From positions 21,739-85,738 of the forward strand of contig NZ_BJWF01000007.1 in assembly GCF_007990225.1 (NCBI RefSeq): a stretch of 64,000 nucleotides of DNA. The letters run 5' to 3'. The notes under the pieces were generated by a model that saw only the letters and a list, made by a program, of their open reading frames with translations, was not told the DNA's origin and searched no databases. Position 1 is the stretch's first letter; every line of letters starts with the position of its first letter. A program made the position numbers and the translations under genes. The DNA comes from Enterococcus villorum (lineage in GTDB: Bacteria > Bacillota > Bacilli > Lactobacillales > Enterococcaceae). Shown piece by piece: positions 52,123-61,360 of the stretch.

Positions 52123-54305
52123 TGGAAGCACGAACAAAAATGGAAACATTTGTTATTACCGGTATGACGTGTGCAAATTGTTCCGCTCGAATTGAAAAAG
52201 AATTAAATGATCAACCTGGTGTTGTTTCTGCCACAGTAAATCTAGCAACGGAAAAGGCTACTGTGAAGTATCAAGAGACAACAGCAGATCAGTTGATCAA
52301 ATGTGTGGAAACGATTGGTTATGGCGCTATTTTATATGATGAAGCGCATAAACAAAAAATTGCAGAAGAAAAACAGGCTTACCTCAAAAAAATGAAATTT
52401 GATCTTATTATAAGCATGATTCTGACTTTACCACTTATGCTTTCAATGATAGCCATGTTGTTAGGTAGCCATGCTGGAATCGTTTATTTTTTTCATCGAC
52501 CAATCGTTCAATTGATTTTAGCATTGCCAGTTCAATTTTATGTGGGTTGGCGTTTTTATAAAGGTGCTTATCACGCCTTAAAAACAAAGGCACCTAACAT
52601 GGATGTATTAGTGGCGATTGGAACGACTGCCGCCTTTATGTTAAGTATCTATAACGGTTTTTTTTCAAGCCATTCGCATGATCTTTATTTTGAAAGTAGT
52701 AGTATGATTATTGCTTTGATTTTACTTGGAAAATATTTAGAACACACAGCAAAAAGTAAGACTGGTGCTGCGATTAAACAATTGATGTCTCTTCAGATGA
52801 AAACGGCGCAAGTGTTGAAAAACGGGGAAGAAAAAACGGTTCCAATCGATGAAGTCGAAGTTGAAGACATTCTTGTGATTCGTCCAGGAGAGCAGGTACC
52901 GACAGATGGGCGAATCATTACGGGTTCTACTGCTATTGATGAAAGCATGTTAACAGGTGAAAGTGTTCCGGTTGAAAAAAAGGAGAATGATGTAATTTTT
53001 GGTGGGACGATCAACACGAATGGACTTCTTCAAATGCAAGTTTTGCAAGTGGGAAAACAGACAGTGTTAGCACAAATTATCCAAATGGTGGAAAATGCGC
53101 AAGGGAGTAAAGCTCCGATTCAAAAAATCGCGGATAAGATTTCAGGTATTTTTGTGCCGATTGTTTTAATTATTGCCTTTTTGACATTAGTAATCACGGG
53201 GGTTTTAACCAAAGATTGGCAATTAGCTTTGATTCATAGTGTTTCAGTCTTGGTGATCGCTTGTCCATGTGCGCTCGGGTTGGCCACACCTACTGCCATT
53301 ATGGTAGGAACTGGTGTAGGAGCAAAAAATGGTATGTTAATTAAAGGCGGAGAAGCATTAGAAGCTGCTGCTCATTTAAATAGCGTTATTTTGGATAAAA
53401 CAGGAACTATCACCAAAGGATTACCTGAAGTAACTGATATCATCGGTTCAGAAGATACTCTGGCACTTTTCTATTCACTTGAATATGCTTCAGAACATCC
53501 TTTAGGAAAAGCGATCGTTGCTTACGGAGAAGAAAAAGGAATTTCAGCTTTTCCAGTCACTGATTTTAAGGCTCATCCGGGAGCAGGTATTAGTGGACAA
53601 ATAAATGATACATTTTATTTTATTGGGACAAGAAAACGTTTGATTGAAATGAACGTATCATTTGATGAGTTTCAAGAACAAGCGTTAGAATTAGAACAAG
53701 CAGGGAAAACAGTGATGTTTTTAGCAAGCGAAGAACGTGTATTAGGCATGATCGCTGTGGCAGATCAAATCAAAACAGATGCAAAAGAAGCCATTGTAAA
53801 ATTACAACAACAAGGTATCGAAGTATTTATGGTCACTGGTGACAATAAATTAGCCGCACAAGCAATTGGTCAACAAGTAGGGATTGATCCTGCACATATT
53901 TTTGCGGAAGTTTTGCCTGAAGATAAAGCAAAATATGTAGAGCAGCTACAAAAAGAAGGAAAGAAAGTTGGCATGGTGGGAGACGGCATCAATGACGCGC
54001 CAGCTCTAGCGTTAGCAGATGTTGGGATTGCAATGGGAAGTGGAACGGATATTGCGATGGAAACAGCAGATGTGACATTAATGAATAGCCACTTGACGTC
54101 CATTTATCAAACAATCACACTTTCGGCGGTAACATTAAAAAAAATCAAACAAAATCTATTCTGGGCGTTCATTTATAATACGATTGGCCTTCCTTTTGCA
54201 GCTCTTGGTTATTTAAATCCCATTATTGCTGGTGGGGCAATGGCTTTTAGTTCAGTTAGTGTTTTGTTAAATTCTTTAAGTTTAAGTCGAAAAAAGTTGA
54301 GATAA
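52122..54305 (+). CDS. copA: Copper-transporting P1B-type ATPase CopA
   Basis: Copper(I) pump of 727 residues, the E. hirae length. One N-terminal metal domain (GMTCANCSARIE), TGESVPVE, the CPC copper site in VIACPCALGLATPTA, DKTGTITKG with the phosphorylated aspartate, SEHPLGKA and GDGINDAPAL. The start ATG 52122 shares its A with the copZ stop; TTG 52119 is an alternative. In E. hirae CopA was assigned to uptake; most homologues export, so direction here is open. Confidence 0.96.
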   Translation: MEARTKMETFVITGMTCANCSARIEKELNDQPGVVSATVNLATEKATVKYQETTADQLIKCVETIGYGAILYDEAHKQKIAEEKQAYLKKMKFDLIISMILTLPLMLSMIAMLLGSHAGIVYFFHRPIVQLILALPVQFYVGWRFYKGAYHALKTKAPNMDVLVAIGTTAAFMLSIYNGFFSSHSHDLYFESSSMIIALILLGKYLEHTAKSKTGAAIKQLMSLQMKTAQVLKNGEEKTVPIDEVEVEDILVIRPGEQVPTDGRIITGSTAIDESMLTGESVPVEKKENDVIFGGTINTNGLLQMQVLQVGKQTVLAQIIQMVENAQGSKAPIQKIADKISGIFVPIVLIIAFLTLVITGVLTKDWQLALIHSVSVLVIACPCALGLATPTAIMVGTGVGAKNGMLIKGGEALEAAAHLNSVILDKTGTITKGLPEVTDIIGSEDTLALFYSLEYASEHPLGKAIVAYGEEKGISAFPVTDFKAHPGAGISGQINDTFYFIGTRKRLIEMNVSFDEFQEQALELEQAGKTVMFLASEERVLGMIAVADQIKTDAKEAIVKLQQQGIEVFMVTGDNKLAAQAIGQQVGIDPAHIFAEVLPEDKAKYVEQLQKEGKKVGMVGDGINDAPALALADVGIAMGSGTDIAMETADVTLMNSHLTSIYQTITLSAVTLKKIKQNLFWAFIYNTIGLPFAALGYLNPIIAGGAMAFSSVSVLLNSLSLSRKKLR

Positions 54306-54334
54306 GGCCATGGATAGTGAAAGGGATGAAAAAA

Positions 54335-56596
54335 ATGAAAAAAGAAACGAAAGCAGAGAATGAAAGCAACGAACATGATTCAATGCTTAAAAAATCAGCT
54401 ATTGAATCAAGTGATCGAAAAGATAAATCATCAGATCTCTCTTTTGATTCTCATGAACAAATGAACCATCAATCAAAAGAGACCACTATGAAAGAGATTG
54501 ACCACAGCCAGATGCACCATAAACATATGAAAGACATGGAACATTCAAATATGATGGAGATGGATCATAGTCATATGCACCATGCACATATGAAAAACAT
54601 GGATCACAATCAGATGGATCATGGACATATGGATGGGATGGATCACTCAATGCATATGGGAAATTTCAAGCAGAAATTCTGGATTTCTCTTATATTAGCG
54701 ATTCCAATTATTCTTTTCTCACCTATGATGGGTATGGAACTTCCTTTTCAATTCACCTTTCCTGGCTCAAATTGGGTTGTATTGATCCTTGCGACAATTT
54801 TATTTGTTTATGGCGGACAGCCATTTTTAAGTGGCGCCAAAATGGAATTAAAACATAAAAGTCCGGCTATGATGACCTTGATTGCAATGGGAATTACAGT
54901 GGCTTATGTTTACAGCATCTACTCTTTTGTGGCAAATTTACTTAACCCACATAGTCATGTCATGGACTTTTTCTGGGAGTTAGCAACATTAATTGTCATC
55001 ATGTTATTAGGTCATTGGATTGAAATGAGTGCAGTATCTAATGCTAGCAATGCCTTACAAAAATTAGCCGAATTGTTACCAGAATCTGTGAAACGCTTGA
55101 AAAAAGACGGAACAGAAGAAACGATTTCATTGAAGGAAGTCGTTGAAGGAGATCATTTAATCGTGCGTGCTGGAGATAAGATGCCCACAGACGGGAAGAT
55201 TGTCAAAGGACAAACGATCGTGGATGAATCCGCCGTTACTGGAGAGTCAAAAGGTGTGAAAAAGCAAACAGGTGATTCGGTTATTGGTGGATCAATTAAC
55301 GGAGACGGCACCATTGAAATTACTGTAACTGGAACAGGTGAGAACGGCTATTTAGCGAAAGTCATGGATATGGTGCGTAAAGCCCAAGGAGAAAAATCAA
55401 GACTAGAATTTTTATCGGATAAAGTAGCAAAATGGTTATTCTATGTGGCTCTAGTAGTAGGTATTACAGCCTTTGTTGCATGGCTATTTTTATCTAACTT
55501 ACCGTATGCGTTAGAACGAATGGTCACAGTTTTCATTATTGCCTGTCCTCATGCCTTAGGATTAGCTATTCCTTTAGTGGTCGCTCGTTCGACTTCAATC
55601 GCAGCAAAAAATGGACTGCTTTTAAAAAATCGGAATGCGATGGAACAAGCCAATAATTTAGATGTGATCATGTTAGATAAAACGGGCACATTAACACAAG
55701 GAAAGTTTACGGTGACAGGGATTGAAATCTTAGATGAAAAATATACGAAAGAAGAAGCCTTAAAATACATCGGGGCTTTAGAAGCCAATGCTAATCATCC
55801 ACTTGCCATTGGAATAATGAATTATTTAAAAGAACAAAACATTTCTGCTTACCAGGCTCATGACCAAGAAAATTTAGCAGGTGTTGGGTTAAAAGCCTTA
55901 GTCGAAGGGAAAAAAGTCAAGATCATTAACGAAAAAGAAGTGCAAAGAGTTGGTGGAAAGGTTGACTCTGAACGGTTAAAAATTTATGAAGAACAAGGCA
56001 ACACCATTAGTTTTTTAGTCATTGAAGAAAAATTAGTCGCTGTCATCGCATTAGGTGATATCATCAAACCAGAAGCTAAGCAATTTATTCAAGCTATAAA
56101 AGAGCAAAATATTCGCCCAGTGATGCTAACTGGTGATAACCAAAAAGCTGCACAAGCTGTGGCTGAATACCTTGGTATCCATGATTTTTATGGTGGTTTA
56201 TTGCCAGATGATAAAGAAGCAATCGTTCAAAAATATCTTGATCAAGGAAAAAAAGTGATTATGGTTGGCGATGGTATCAATGATGCACCTAGTTTGGCAC
56301 GTGCAACGATTGGCATGGCCATTGGTGCCGGAACAGATATTGCCATTGATTCTGCAGATGTTGTTTTAACCAATAGCGATCCTAAAGATATTTTGCATTT
56401 TTTAGTATTAGCTAAACAAACAAGACGAAAAATGATTCAGAACCTTTGGTGGGGAGCAGGTTACAATATTCTTGCTATTCCTTTAGCAGTAGGAATTTTA
56501 GCACCAGTTGGTCTTATTTTAAGCCCAGCAGTTGGAGCTGTTTTGATGTCACTAAGTACCGTTGTCGTGGCTTTGAATGCTTTAACATTAAAATAA
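54335..56596 (+). CDS. copB: Copper/silver-exporting P1B-type ATPase CopB
   Basis: Export pump of about 753 residues. The N-terminus (about 1-110) is a His/Met-rich metal-binding region with repeated MDHSHM-like units and no CxxC. The membrane metal site is CPH (IIACPHALGLAIP), the mark of the CopB group. Also TGESKGVK, DKTGTLTQG and GDGINDAPSL. I choose ATG 54335 after GGGATG; GTG 54317 and ATG 54326 are in frame. It ends the cop operon; no clean terminator follows directly. Confidence 0.95.
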   Translation: MKKETKAENESNEHDSMLKKSAIESSDRKDKSSDLSFDSHEQMNHQSKETTMKEIDHSQMHHKHMKDMEHSNMMEMDHSHMHHAHMKNMDHNQMDHGHMDGMDHSMHMGNFKQKFWISLILAIPIILFSPMMGMELPFQFTFPGSNWVVLILATILFVYGGQPFLSGAKMELKHKSPAMMTLIAMGITVAYVYSIYSFVANLLNPHSHVMDFFWELATLIVIMLLGHWIEMSAVSNASNALQKLAELLPESVKRLKKDGTEETISLKEVVEGDHLIVRAGDKMPTDGKIVKGQTIVDESAVTGESKGVKKQTGDSVIGGSINGDGTIEITVTGTGENGYLAKVMDMVRKAQGEKSRLEFLSDKVAKWLFYVALVVGITAFVAWLFLSNLPYALERMVTVFIIACPHALGLAIPLVVARSTSIAAKNGLLLKNRNAMEQANNLDVIMLDKTGTLTQGKFTVTGIEILDEKYTKEEALKYIGALEANANHPLAIGIMNYLKEQNISAYQAHDQENLAGVGLKALVEGKKVKIINEKEVQRVGGKVDSERLKIYEEQGNTISFLVIEEKLVAVIALGDIIKPEAKQFIQAIKEQNIRPVMLTGDNQKAAQAVAEYLGIHDFYGGLLPDDKEAIVQKYLDQGKKVIMVGDGINDAPSLARATIGMAIGAGTDIAIDSADVVLTNSDPKDILHFLVLAKQTRRKMIQNLWWGAGYNILAIPLAVGILAPVGLILSPAVGAVLMSLSTVVVALNALTLK

Positions 56597-57015
56597 TAGT
56601 TTTACAAAACGATTCAGTAAAAGAACTAAGAAAATCATCATGTAAAAGGTCATCCTATAAAAATAGAGCTATTCTTACAACACTGAAATTTGATTAAAAA
56701 ATTTTTCAGAATGTAAAAGATGCGCTATTTTGTAAAGGTTGGCCTTTTTCGTTTTTCTAAAATGATGAACATCTTATTATCCATCATAAAAGTCGTACAC
56801 TTTTAATAGGTCAAAATAGCCCATGTACTCTTTTTCAACGAAAATAACCCGCATTGAAAATTAATCGGCAGTTGCTTCCTCCTGATATAAGTTAAAATTA
56901 AATTAGAATTTTTTGTTTTTAGAAGAAAAATTATTTTTTTTCGTAATTGTTATATGGGAAGTTGTATTAGAATCGTACTTCTAATGAAGGCGCAAAAATA
57001 AGTGAGGGAGCACCA
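56597..57015. other. Intergenic region after the cop operon with imperfect hairpins
   Basis: No gene is visible in about 420 bases. AAAGG/CCTTT at 56738-56751 followed by TTTTTC is a weak terminator candidate for copB. A wider imperfect pairing joins ATGCGCTATTTTG near 56719 with CAAAATAGCCCAT near 56813. The last part is AT-rich and should hold the promoter of the regulator gene. Confidence 0.45.
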
Positions 57016-58308
57016 ATGAACTGGCAGAAATTATTATCAAAAAATATTCAAAACCTTTTTATATTAATTAATCAAATGAAAGATTTATCTTGGAAGAAGA
57101 CAGATTTAGCAGAAAAATTATTAGTAGATGCAAAAACGATTGATCGCTATCTCAAACGTCTAGAAGAAGGGGATTTTCCTATACAGTTGATCCAACATAA
57201 AAAAAACGTCCAATTGATCTATAACCAAGGTTATAGCGAGCCTTATTTACTATTTGATTTTCTAATCCATTCTTCTTCGTTTTGTTTATTAAAAGATTTA
57301 ATCTTAAAAAATGGTTATCAACAAGAATATGATCGCTCTTCTCAAGAGCGCTTGAGAAAATGGTTAGGAGATTATCATTTATCTTTTTCTTATAAAAAAA
57401 AGAAAATTTACGGCTCGGAACGAAAAATTCGTTATCTATTATTTTGTTTTTTAAAAGATTTTCCTGTTTTTTTTGTGGACGATCCTGAACAAACTTTTTC
57501 AGAATTATTTATCCATTTGTTAGAGCAACGCCAACCAACGACAGAAGTAAAAATTTTAGATGAAAATCATACAGCCTTTTTTGAAATATTTCCAGAATTG
57601 TTGTTTCGCTATGAATACCATCTACCAATAGTGGAAAAAAATTACCGATGTATCGTGCGTTTAAGTTGTAATATCATCATAGAAAAATATTGGGAAAAAA
57701 TTGAGCAAACACAGATTTATCGAAAAATCATGACTTTAACAGAAAAATTAGATTCATTATTCTGGTTGAACAGTGAATTTGAAAGTACAAATAAAACAAC
57801 GATTACTAGAGTGATCTATCAAGAATGGCTACGTTACTCCATTGGTCTTCATGAACGAGTCATCAAAGAAGAATTTTATGCGTATAAAGAAAGCTTACGT
57901 CTGGTACCGAATGTCAATGAAAAACTTTATCAATACCGTATGGCTTTGCAACAAACACTTACATATCCATCATTTGAATGGGGACTACTATTACTTAAAG
58001 TGTTACAAGAACGTGGTTATTTAGAAATCTATCCTCCAGAATTAAAAATCGTCTTTTTTTTTCGCTACGACCATGAAGAAGCACGGCGTTTGGCTTCAGT
58101 ATTAGATAAAACTCTTCGGCATAGAAAGCGTACCTCGATTCATGTTTGTACTAGGAGTACACCGCCTAATTATGCCCAATTAATCATTACCGATCATTTT
58201 TTTCCGCTAAGCAATAGCAAAAATCAAAAAACATATTTTTATCAAGCCTCTTTTGGAGTAGATCGACTACTTTCAGACATTGATTATTGGATTGATACAA
58301 AAAATTGA
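57016..58308 (+). CDS. Mga-like helix-turn-helix regulator
   Basis: Protein of 430 residues. An N-terminal HTH (SWKKTDLAEKLLVDAKTIDRYLKRLEEGDF) is followed by a long helical region and a C-terminal segment with FFFRYDHEEARRLASVLD and later IITDHFFPLS, which recalls EIIB-like ends of Mga/AtxA regulators. Only the first HTH is well conserved. GAGGGAG precedes the ATG. It is not obviously tied to the cop operon; the targets are unknown. Confidence 0.72.
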   Translation: MNWQKLLSKNIQNLFILINQMKDLSWKKTDLAEKLLVDAKTIDRYLKRLEEGDFPIQLIQHKKNVQLIYNQGYSEPYLLFDFLIHSSSFCLLKDLILKNGYQQEYDRSSQERLRKWLGDYHLSFSYKKKKIYGSERKIRYLLFCFLKDFPVFFVDDPEQTFSELFIHLLEQRQPTTEVKILDENHTAFFEIFPELLFRYEYHLPIVEKNYRCIVRLSCNIIIEKYWEKIEQTQIYRKIMTLTEKLDSLFWLNSEFESTNKTTITRVIYQEWLRYSIGLHERVIKEEFYAYKESLRLVPNVNEKLYQYRMALQQTLTYPSFEWGLLLLKVLQERGYLEIYPPELKIVFFFRYDHEEARRLASVLDKTLRHRKRTSIHVCTRSTPPNYAQLIITDHFFPLSNSKNQKTYFYQASFGVDRLLSDIDYWIDTKN

Positions 58309-58334
58309 TTTTTTTAATCTTTGTGTGGGTGTGT

Positions 58335-58340
58335 TATACT
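58335..58340 (+). promoter_or_regulatory. Extended -10 promoter of the Phd-domain gene
   Basis: TATACT preceded by TGT. It lies 28 bases before the TTG start codon; no fitting -35. Confidence 0.5.
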
Positions 58341-58368
58341 AAATGAGAAAAACAAAGGAGGATGTCCA

Positions 58369-58947
58369 TTGGAATTAAAGAAATTAGAAGTTCCCACATC
58401 TTCGATCACAGAGGTTAAAAGATCGCCGATGGATGTGTTTGATCAAGCAAGAAAAGCTGAAACGGGTGTATATATATTTAATCGTGAAAAAGTCGCAGGA
58501 GTCATGCTTACGCAAGAACAATATGAAACGTTATTACAAGAGCTAGAATTATTGCGCCATACAGTTAATGAAAAAACAGAATTAAACCCAGAAAGTGTTG
58601 ATTTGCTTGAGCAATATCCCGATCAATCGACGTCCATCGTTTCTACTTCTGAAGGATTAGATGAATTAGTCCAAACATTGAAACGATATTTAATTACAGG
58701 GGTGACGATTTCTGCAAAAAATCTAGATGAGCGAATGGTTGCTCTAGGATTCATTACGAAAAAAACTGGCTTTGGTGGGGTAGTGGACATGTTGAATGAA
58801 CTGACAGCAACAGGAAAAATCAACTATCAGTTACGAAGAAAGCCAAATAGTCAGCCTGTTATTGCTGAAATCATTGGCGAACAAGATAGTCAATCTCAAT
58901 TATTTGATAAAATTATTATTAAAAAAATTTATTTGCATGAACTCTAA
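58369..58947 (+). CDS. Protein with N-terminal Phd/YefM-like antitoxin domain
   Basis: Protein of 192 residues starting at TTG 58369, seven bases after AAAGGAGG. The first half resembles Phd/YefM antitoxins: TSSITEVKRSPMDVFDQARKAETGVYIFNREKVAGVMLTQEQYETLL. The second half (about 100-192) is not recognised; it has TVSAKNLDE-like sequence (here TISAKNLDERMVALGF) and a basic stretch QLRRKPN. No toxin gene lies next to it. It may be a solitary DNA-binding regulator built on the antitoxin fold. Confidence 0.65.
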   Translation: MELKKLEVPTSSITEVKRSPMDVFDQARKAETGVYIFNREKVAGVMLTQEQYETLLQELELLRHTVNEKTELNPESVDLLEQYPDQSTSIVSTSEGLDELVQTLKRYLITGVTISAKNLDERMVALGFITKKTGFGGVVDMLNELTATGKINYQLRRKPNSQPVIAEIIGEQDSQSQLFDKIIIKKIYLHEL

Positions 58948-58981
58948 GAGAAAATAGTGCTTAATTATTCTTTCAGAAAAA

Positions 58982-59030
58982 AGCTATGATTTTTCAAGTG
59001 CATGGTAAAAAATGCTGGAAAATCATAGCT
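58982..59030. terminator. Bidirectional hairpin between converging genes
   Basis: AGCTATGATTTT at 58982-58993 pairs perfectly with AAAATCATAGCT at 59019-59030; an inner GCAT/ATGC pair is possible. It probably ends both the Phd-domain gene and the minus-strand membrane gene. Confidence 0.7.
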
Positions 59031-59033
59031 AAT

Positions 59034-59426
59034 TTATTTTCTATAGTTACGTTGATCTTTTCTAGAAATGGTTTTAACTTCTCTATGAGTAAAGATTCGA
59101 GCCCAAAAAGCCCCAAGCATCTGTGGGATCAAATATAATAGCGAAAGTAATAAAATAAGCATTGTGGGACGAAATGGTTGATAAAAAGAGTGCCAATCAG
59201 AAAAATAGAGATAAGCTAAATAAGAAGTAATTGTCGTACTAACATTTCCAAGAAAGAGAAAGAATAGCTGTTTCTTTTTGTGTAAGACAAAACCAGCATA
59301 AAAAGACAGAAAAATCAGAAAAATCAAACCAAAAACTGAATGATAACGAAAATCTAATAATAATGAAAAATAAACATACGGAATGAAAAATAAAAGTAAC
59401 ATAAAATATTTCCATTGTTTTCCCAT
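59034..59426 (-). CDS. Hypothetical membrane protein (130 residues)
   Basis: Not recognised. It has four predicted membrane helices (about 7-25, 29-47, 54-73, 87-108) and a basic C-terminal tail ending RKDQRNYRK. A GGAGG site lies upstream of the ATG on the minus strand. It converges with the Phd-domain gene and diverges from the next membrane protein. No motif suggests a function. Confidence 0.7.
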   Translation of the reverse strand: MGKQWKYFMLLLFFIPYVYFSLLLDFRYHSVFGLIFLIFLSFYAGFVLHKKKQLFFLFLGNVSTTITSYLAYLYFSDWHSFYQPFRPTMLILLLSLLYLIPQMLGAFWARIFTHREVKTISRKDQRNYRK

Positions 59427-59631
59427 AATACATCCTCCGCAAACGATTCGATTTAATTTTCTCTTATCTTTATTCTAGAAGCAAAAAAACATTAATCAAT
59501 TCTTTTTTTATAATTTGTAGATTAAATGAATAAAATCTCATTGCCTTATCTTTAAAAAAAAAGATTTTCCCCCTAATTTTTTTAGAGAAAACGCTTATAG
59601 TAAGTAAAAGAAAAAATCTCGTAGGAGTAAA

Positions 59632-60105
59632 ATGATGAAAAAGAAAATAAAACTTGAACACCTGTATTTATTTTTTTGGTTTTTTCCTATTTTTTTGCTA
59701 CCTTTTACTTGGGTCAATGCCATCGTTCAAGGCGCGGAAATTTTAGGGCTGATTCGTGGTACTGGGATCGTTGTGATTAAAAATTTTCCTATTTTAACCA
59801 TGATTTATTTTTTGGTTAGCGTTAGTTTATTGCTAACACATAAGTTTGTTCATAGTTATAATTGGCAATTGCTTCACTTTATTTTTATGTTAGTTTTTAC
59901 CTCAATTTTTTCTGTTCTTCCGCGGATAATTATTGGGCCAAATGGGCTAAGTGAAAGCGGCATAAAAGACACGCAGTATACTACAATGTATCTTTTAACT
60001 ATTAAACCTAGTTTTTACCTAGCAATCGTTTCTTTTTTTCTAGCAGTCGGTTTTTACTTTGCTACTAAGGTAAGAATCAAAGAAGAAACGATTCATGAAA
60101 ATTGA
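59632..60105 (+). CDS. Hypothetical membrane protein (157 residues)
   Basis: Not recognised. About four helices with an extracytoplasmic loop before the last one (RIIIGPNGLSESGIKDTQYTT). GTAGGAG precedes two ATG codons at 59632 and 59635; either may be used. A terminator follows. It resembles its divergent neighbour only in being a small four-helix protein. Confidence 0.7.
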   Translation: MMKKKIKLEHLYLFFWFFPIFLLPFTWVNAIVQGAEILGLIRGTGIVVIKNFPILTMIYFLVSVSLLLTHKFVHSYNWQLLHFIFMLVFTSIFSVLPRIIIGPNGLSESGIKDTQYTTMYLLTIKPSFYLAIVSFFLAVGFYFATKVRIKEETIHEN

Positions 60106-60135
60106 TTTGAAAATAATAGAGCGGTCAACACAGGA

Positions 60136-60175
60136 AACATTATCAGGCATTATATGCTCTGGTAATGTTTTTTTA
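60136..60175 (+). terminator. Terminator after the 157-residue membrane protein gene
   Basis: AACATTATCAG from 60136 pairs with CTGGTAATGTT ending at 60169, with an inner GCAT/ATGC, followed by seven T. Confidence 0.85.
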
Positions 60176-60237
60176 CGAGAAAATTACATAACTTAACTGG
60201 ATATTTACACCTTTTATATGCTGGCTTTACAGTAGAT

Positions 60238-60246
60238 TGTTATACT
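60238..60246 (+). promoter_or_regulatory. Extended -10 promoter of pstS
   Basis: TATACT at 60241-60246 preceded by TGT. No good -35. A PhoB-type box is not evident. Confidence 0.5.
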
Positions 60247-60275
60247 TTGTTTGTAAATAAGAAAGGGGTATATCG

Positions 60276-61166
60276 ATGAAAAAAGTATTGTTTTCTTTAG
60301 GTGTTTTAGGACTCGTTTTAGCGGGATGTGGTTCTGGAACTGGCGGTACGGACGGTTCTGCGACACAAGCAAATGCAAATAATTCAGGTGATCAAGTCAA
60401 AATCGTAGCGGTCGGTTCTACCGCCTTACAGCCTTTAGTTGATGCAGCGCAAGAAAGCTTTGTTCAAGAAAATCCAAATTATCAAATTTCTGTCCAAGGG
60501 GGCGGAAGTGGTACAGGTTTAAGCCAGGTTGAATCTGGTGCAGTAACGATTGGTAATTCAGATGTCTTTGCAACAGAAAAAGAAGGCGTGGATGCAAGCA
60601 AATTGGTGGATCATAAAGTAGCAGTTGTAGGTATGGCACCCATCGTGAATAAAGACACGAATGTTAAGAATCTTACAAAACAAGAATTAATCGATGTATT
60701 TACTGGTAAAATAACGAACTGGAAAGAACTGGGCGGAAAAGATGAGAAAATCAATGTCATTAATCGTGCGAACGGCAGTGGAACAAGAGCAACTTTTGAG
60801 AAATGGGGATTAGACGGTGCTACACCAGTTCAATCGCAAGAACAAGATTCTTCAGGGACTGTACGCCAAATCGTTAGTCAAACACCAGGTGCTGTTAGTT
60901 ATTTAGCTTTTTCTTATTTAGATGACACGACTCAAGCATTAAGTATTGATGGTGTGGAACCAAAAGAAGAAAATGTAGCTGACAACAGCTGGAAGATTTG
61001 GTCCTATGAACACATGTATACTAAAGGTGAACCTTCCCCAGAAGTCAAAAAGTTTTTGGATTATATGTTGACAGATGATGTACAACAAGGACCTGTGAAA
61101 GAACTAGGTTATTTGCCAATCACTTCGATGAAAGTCGAGCGAGATGAAACAGGACAAGTGAAATGA
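60276..61166 (+). CDS. pstS: Phosphate-binding lipoprotein PstS
   Basis: Substrate-binding protein of 296 residues for high-affinity phosphate uptake. The lipobox LAGC gives Cys 18 as lipid anchor, followed by a Gly/Ser/Thr/Asn-rich linker. Phosphate-site motifs are VGSTALQPL, GGGSGTGLSQ, IGNSDVFA and NRANGSGTRATF. The pstCAB and phoU genes are not in the window after it, so it is an isolated pstS copy. It ends in its own terminator. Confidence 0.92.
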   Translation: MKKVLFSLGVLGLVLAGCGSGTGGTDGSATQANANNSGDQVKIVAVGSTALQPLVDAAQESFVQENPNYQISVQGGGSGTGLSQVESGAVTIGNSDVFATEKEGVDASKLVDHKVAVVGMAPIVNKDTNVKNLTKQELIDVFTGKITNWKELGGKDEKINVINRANGSGTRATFEKWGLDGATPVQSQEQDSSGTVRQIVSQTPGAVSYLAFSYLDDTTQALSIDGVEPKEENVADNSWKIWSYEHMYTKGEPSPEVKKFLDYMLTDDVQQGPVKELGYLPITSMKVERDETGQVK

Positions 61167-61192
61167 TGAATCATGTATAAAAATACACCACT

Positions 61193-61225
61193 TAAAAGTA
61201 TGTCTTTCAAAGGCATGCTTTTTTG
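61193..61225 (+). terminator. Terminator of pstS
   Basis: 61193-61206 pairs with 61208-61221 through AAAAG, ATG and CTTT arms with G-U pairs, followed by T. The loop must open to at least three bases. Confidence 0.8.
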
Positions 61226-61273
61226 ATTAAAGAAACGAAAGTAGCGGATTTTCTGCAACCTCATATGACAGTA

Positions 61274-61342
61274 TTGAAAGATTTTTTTAGCCGTTTTATA
61301 GGATTTTTTTCAATAAATGTATTATTGTAGTAGTAATAATAC
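61274..61342 (+). promoter_or_regulatory. Promoter and palindrome upstream of the large P-type ATPase
   Basis: TTGAAA at 61274-61279, a 17-base spacer and TATAGG at 61297-61302. GTATTATT at 61319-61326 and AATAATAC at 61335-61342 are perfect 8-base inverted repeats between start site and ribosome site. They may be an operator for a metal regulator. No yybP-ykoY manganese riboswitch is seen. Confidence 0.6.
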
Positions 61343-61360
61343 TATCGAGGTAAATTACAA

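Noticed and set aside
61225..61360. yybP-ykoY manganese riboswitch before the large P-type ATPase
   Set aside because: The conserved aptamer blocks are absent; only a palindrome and a standard promoter are seen.
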